Assembly (NCBI GenBank): GCA_902766845.1
Contig: CACXFD010000114.1
Coordinates: forward strand, 1 to 6,969
DNA from: an uncultured Lachnospiraceae bacterium
Lineage (GTDB): Bacteria > Bacillota > Clostridia > Lachnospirales > Lachnospiraceae
Length of the DNA: 6,969 bases
Reading direction: 5' to 3'
The notes beneath the pieces are model-generated. The model searched no databases, was not told the DNA's origin, and was given only the letters and a program-made list of their open reading frames with translations. Positions 6,071 to 6,969 of this stretch are shown piece by piece. The first letter of the stretch is position 1. Each line of letters begins with the position of its first letter. The translations under genes and the position numbers were made by a program.

Positions 6071-6080
6071 GTCTCCTCCT
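6071..6080 (-). promoter_or_regulatory. Strong ribosome-binding site of the ThrH-like gene
   Basis: On the - strand this reads AGGAGGAGAC, followed by CTTT and the ATG at 6066. The near-perfect anti-SD match at good spacing decides the start over the upstream ATG at 6147. Confidence 0.85.
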
Positions 6081-6095
6081 GCGGGAATGTGCACG

Positions 6096-6115
6096 GACGG
6101 CCTGCTGCGGCCGTC
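6096..6115 (-). other. Leader hairpin upstream of the ThrH-like gene
   Basis: A perfect 7-bp stem (6096-6102 with 6109-6115; GACGGCC and GGCCGTC) with a 6-nt loop. It lies in the likely 5' untranslated leader about 15 bases before the SD. There is no adjacent T-run in the transcript direction, so it is not an obvious attenuator. It may influence stability or be incidental. Confidence 0.35.
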
Positions 6116-6137
6116 GTCGGGCAAGACTGCTTGTCGG

Positions 6138-6165
6138 GCATGATCATCGGTCATGCAGGATCATC
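6138..6165 (-). repeat. Overlapping inverted and direct repeat just downstream of the predicted transcription start
   Basis: GCATGA (6138-6143) is mirrored by TCATGC (6151-6156) across 7 bases. The heptamer GATCATC occurs at 6142-6148 and again at 6159-6165, a 17-bp period. The position is just inside the predicted transcript from the promoter at 6174-6202. Such a site could be an operator for a repressor, but no known consensus was recognised. Confidence 0.3.
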
Positions 6166-6173
6166 TGTCAGGA

Positions 6174-6202
6174 ATTGTAACACGGCGCGGACGCTGCCGC
6201 AA
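6174..6202 (-). promoter_or_regulatory. Candidate sigma-70-type promoter for the ThrH-like gene
   Basis: On the - strand a -10 hexamer TACAAT (6174-6179, one mismatch to TATAAT) is preceded by exactly 17 bp and then TTGCGG (6197-6202), a partial match to TTGACA. This is the only good -35/-10 pair I found in the window, and the AT-rich -10 stands out in GC-rich DNA. Transcription would begin near 6167, leaving a leader of about 100 nt before the start codon. It implies that the gene is transcribed independently of the upstream MATE gene. Confidence 0.6.
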
Positions 6203-6275
6203 TCGCTTTTCGGGCCCCGCGCTATTCCAACGGGCGCGGCAGTCATTCCCGAACCGCGGGCAGCCGGACGATCGC

Positions 6276-6968
6276 TCAGCCGCGGGCGATCGGTTCCCGT
6301 CCCTCCCGGAGTTTGCGCGCGAGCATCGGAAGCTCCGCGGCCAGCATGCAGATCCAGCCGATCAGATAGGCGATCGGCAGCGATTCGAGGCCGCGGTGGA
6401 AAACGAAGAACAGTACGGCCACCGCGATCACGCGCGTCGTAAAGTTGACCGTGCTCGCGAGGAGCGTCACGCCCAGTTCCCCGATGCCGCGGAAATAGCC
6501 CTGGACGGAATTGGTCAGGGCCGGCAGGATGTAGATGAACGCGATCAACTTGAGGAAGGAATAGCCTTCCGCGGCCACCTCGGCGTCCTCGGTGAACAGG
6601 GACATGATCTGCCCGGTGAACAGGAAGATCACAAGGCCGATGGCCGCTCCGTAGATCAGGCAGATCCGCACGCCGTCGCGGAAGCCCTGCCGCACGCGGT
6701 CGGCCTTGCCGGCGCCGCGGTTCTGGGCCATGAAGGCCGTCATCGCGTGGGCGATGTTCTGCTCCGGCGTCAGCGCGAAATCCTCGACGCGGTTGACCGC
6801 GGAGAACGCGGCCGCGGCCGCGACCGAGAGCGTGTTGACCATGCTCTGGATCAGGACCTTGCCGAACTGCACGCCGGCCTGCTGCGCGGCGCCGGCCCAC
6901 GAGAACGCGACCGTCTTTTTCAGGAGCCTGCGGTCAAAGACGAACCAGTCTTTTCCGAGCTGCAGCAC
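6276..6968 (-). CDS. MATE-family efflux transporter, C-terminal half (5'-truncated by window edge)
   Basis: About 230 residues covering the second six-helix bundle of a multidrug and toxic compound extrusion protein. The frame is open to the last base of the window, so the start lies to the right; the GTG at 6968 is only an internal Val. Family features are a first helix with AAQQAGVQFGKVLIQSMVN, then AAAAFSAVNRVEDFAL, the well-conserved AFMAQNRGAGK, RVRQGFRDG, and MSLFTEDAEVAAEG preceding the later helices. MATE pumps use H+ or Na+ gradients to export cationic drugs or metabolites from the cytoplasm; the substrate cannot be predicted. A full protein is about 450 residues, so roughly half is present. 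Beyond the TGA (6276-6278) lies a 209-bp gap with a weak 6-bp hairpin but no clear T-run terminator before the ThrH promoter. Confidence 0.9.
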   Translation of the reverse strand: MLQLGKDWFVFDRRLLKKTVAFSWAGAAQQAGVQFGKVLIQSMVNTLSVAAAAAFSAVNRVEDFALTPEQNIAHAMTAFMAQNRGAGKADRVRQGFRDGVRICLIYGAAIGLVIFLFTGQIMSLFTEDAEVAAEGYSFLKLIAFIYILPALTNSVQGYFRGIGELGVTLLASTVNFTTRVIAVAVLFFVFHRGLESLPIAYLIGWICMLAAELPMLARKLREGREPIARG

Positions 6969-6969
6969 G

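Noticed and set aside
6067..6147. 27-residue N-terminal extension of the ThrH-like protein from an ATG at 6147
   Set aside because: ThrH homologues begin just before the DLEG motif, and a near-perfect SD lies inside the extension directly ahead of the ATG at 6066.

Overview
The window comes from a GC-rich bacterial chromosome. By eye GC is clearly above 60%, with a strong G/C preference at third codon positions. Shine-Dalgarno sites are canonical AGGAGG-like, and there is one textbook GC-hairpin/T-run terminator. The gene types (ThrH-type phosphatase, tandem YdcZ/DUF606 transporter, MATE pump, ABC-3 metal importer, large GT-C-like membrane protein) and the SD style suggest a GC-rich Gram-positive gut-type bacterium, for example a Clostridia lineage of Bacillota or a Coriobacteriia relative. 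That placement is inference and was not tested.

Layout: the left three quarters is read on the + strand. It holds the C-terminal part of an MTA/SAH nucleosidase (cut by the window start), a two-domain YdcZ/DUF606-type small-molecule transporter, a 641-residue polytopic membrane protein resembling GT-C/family-39 glycosyltransferases, and a translationally coupled ABC pair (ATPase plus ABC-3 permease) of the zinc/manganese importer type. This block ends at a perfect 19-bp-stem terminator. The right quarter is read on the - strand. It holds a ThrH-like HAD phosphatase with its own recognisable promoter and strong SD, preceded by the C-terminal half of a MATE-family exporter whose start lies beyond the right edge.

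How the genes work together: only the ABC ATPase and permease clearly form one machine, with a 4-bp ATGA overlap. Their usual third partner, the extracellular metal-binding lipoprotein, is not in the window. MTA/SAH nucleosidase (methionine salvage and SAH detoxification) and ThrH (serine/threonine-side phosphate chemistry) are both amino-acid-linked housekeeping enzymes, but nothing visible ties them together. The other genes look like independent membrane functions.

Between-gene DNA: no gap exceeds 300 bp. The three + strand gaps after 1467, 3518 and 5290 share an odd texture. They are purine-rich on the coding strand, with short degenerate tandem repeats built on a CGGAAGAGC-like core, including a clear 20-bp-period array and a pair of 17-bp hairpin-forming repeats. 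These repeats and the uncharacterised GT-C-like protein are the least explained parts of the window. I saw no CRISPR array, tRNA, rRNA, transposase, phage gene or evident new multi-gene system.
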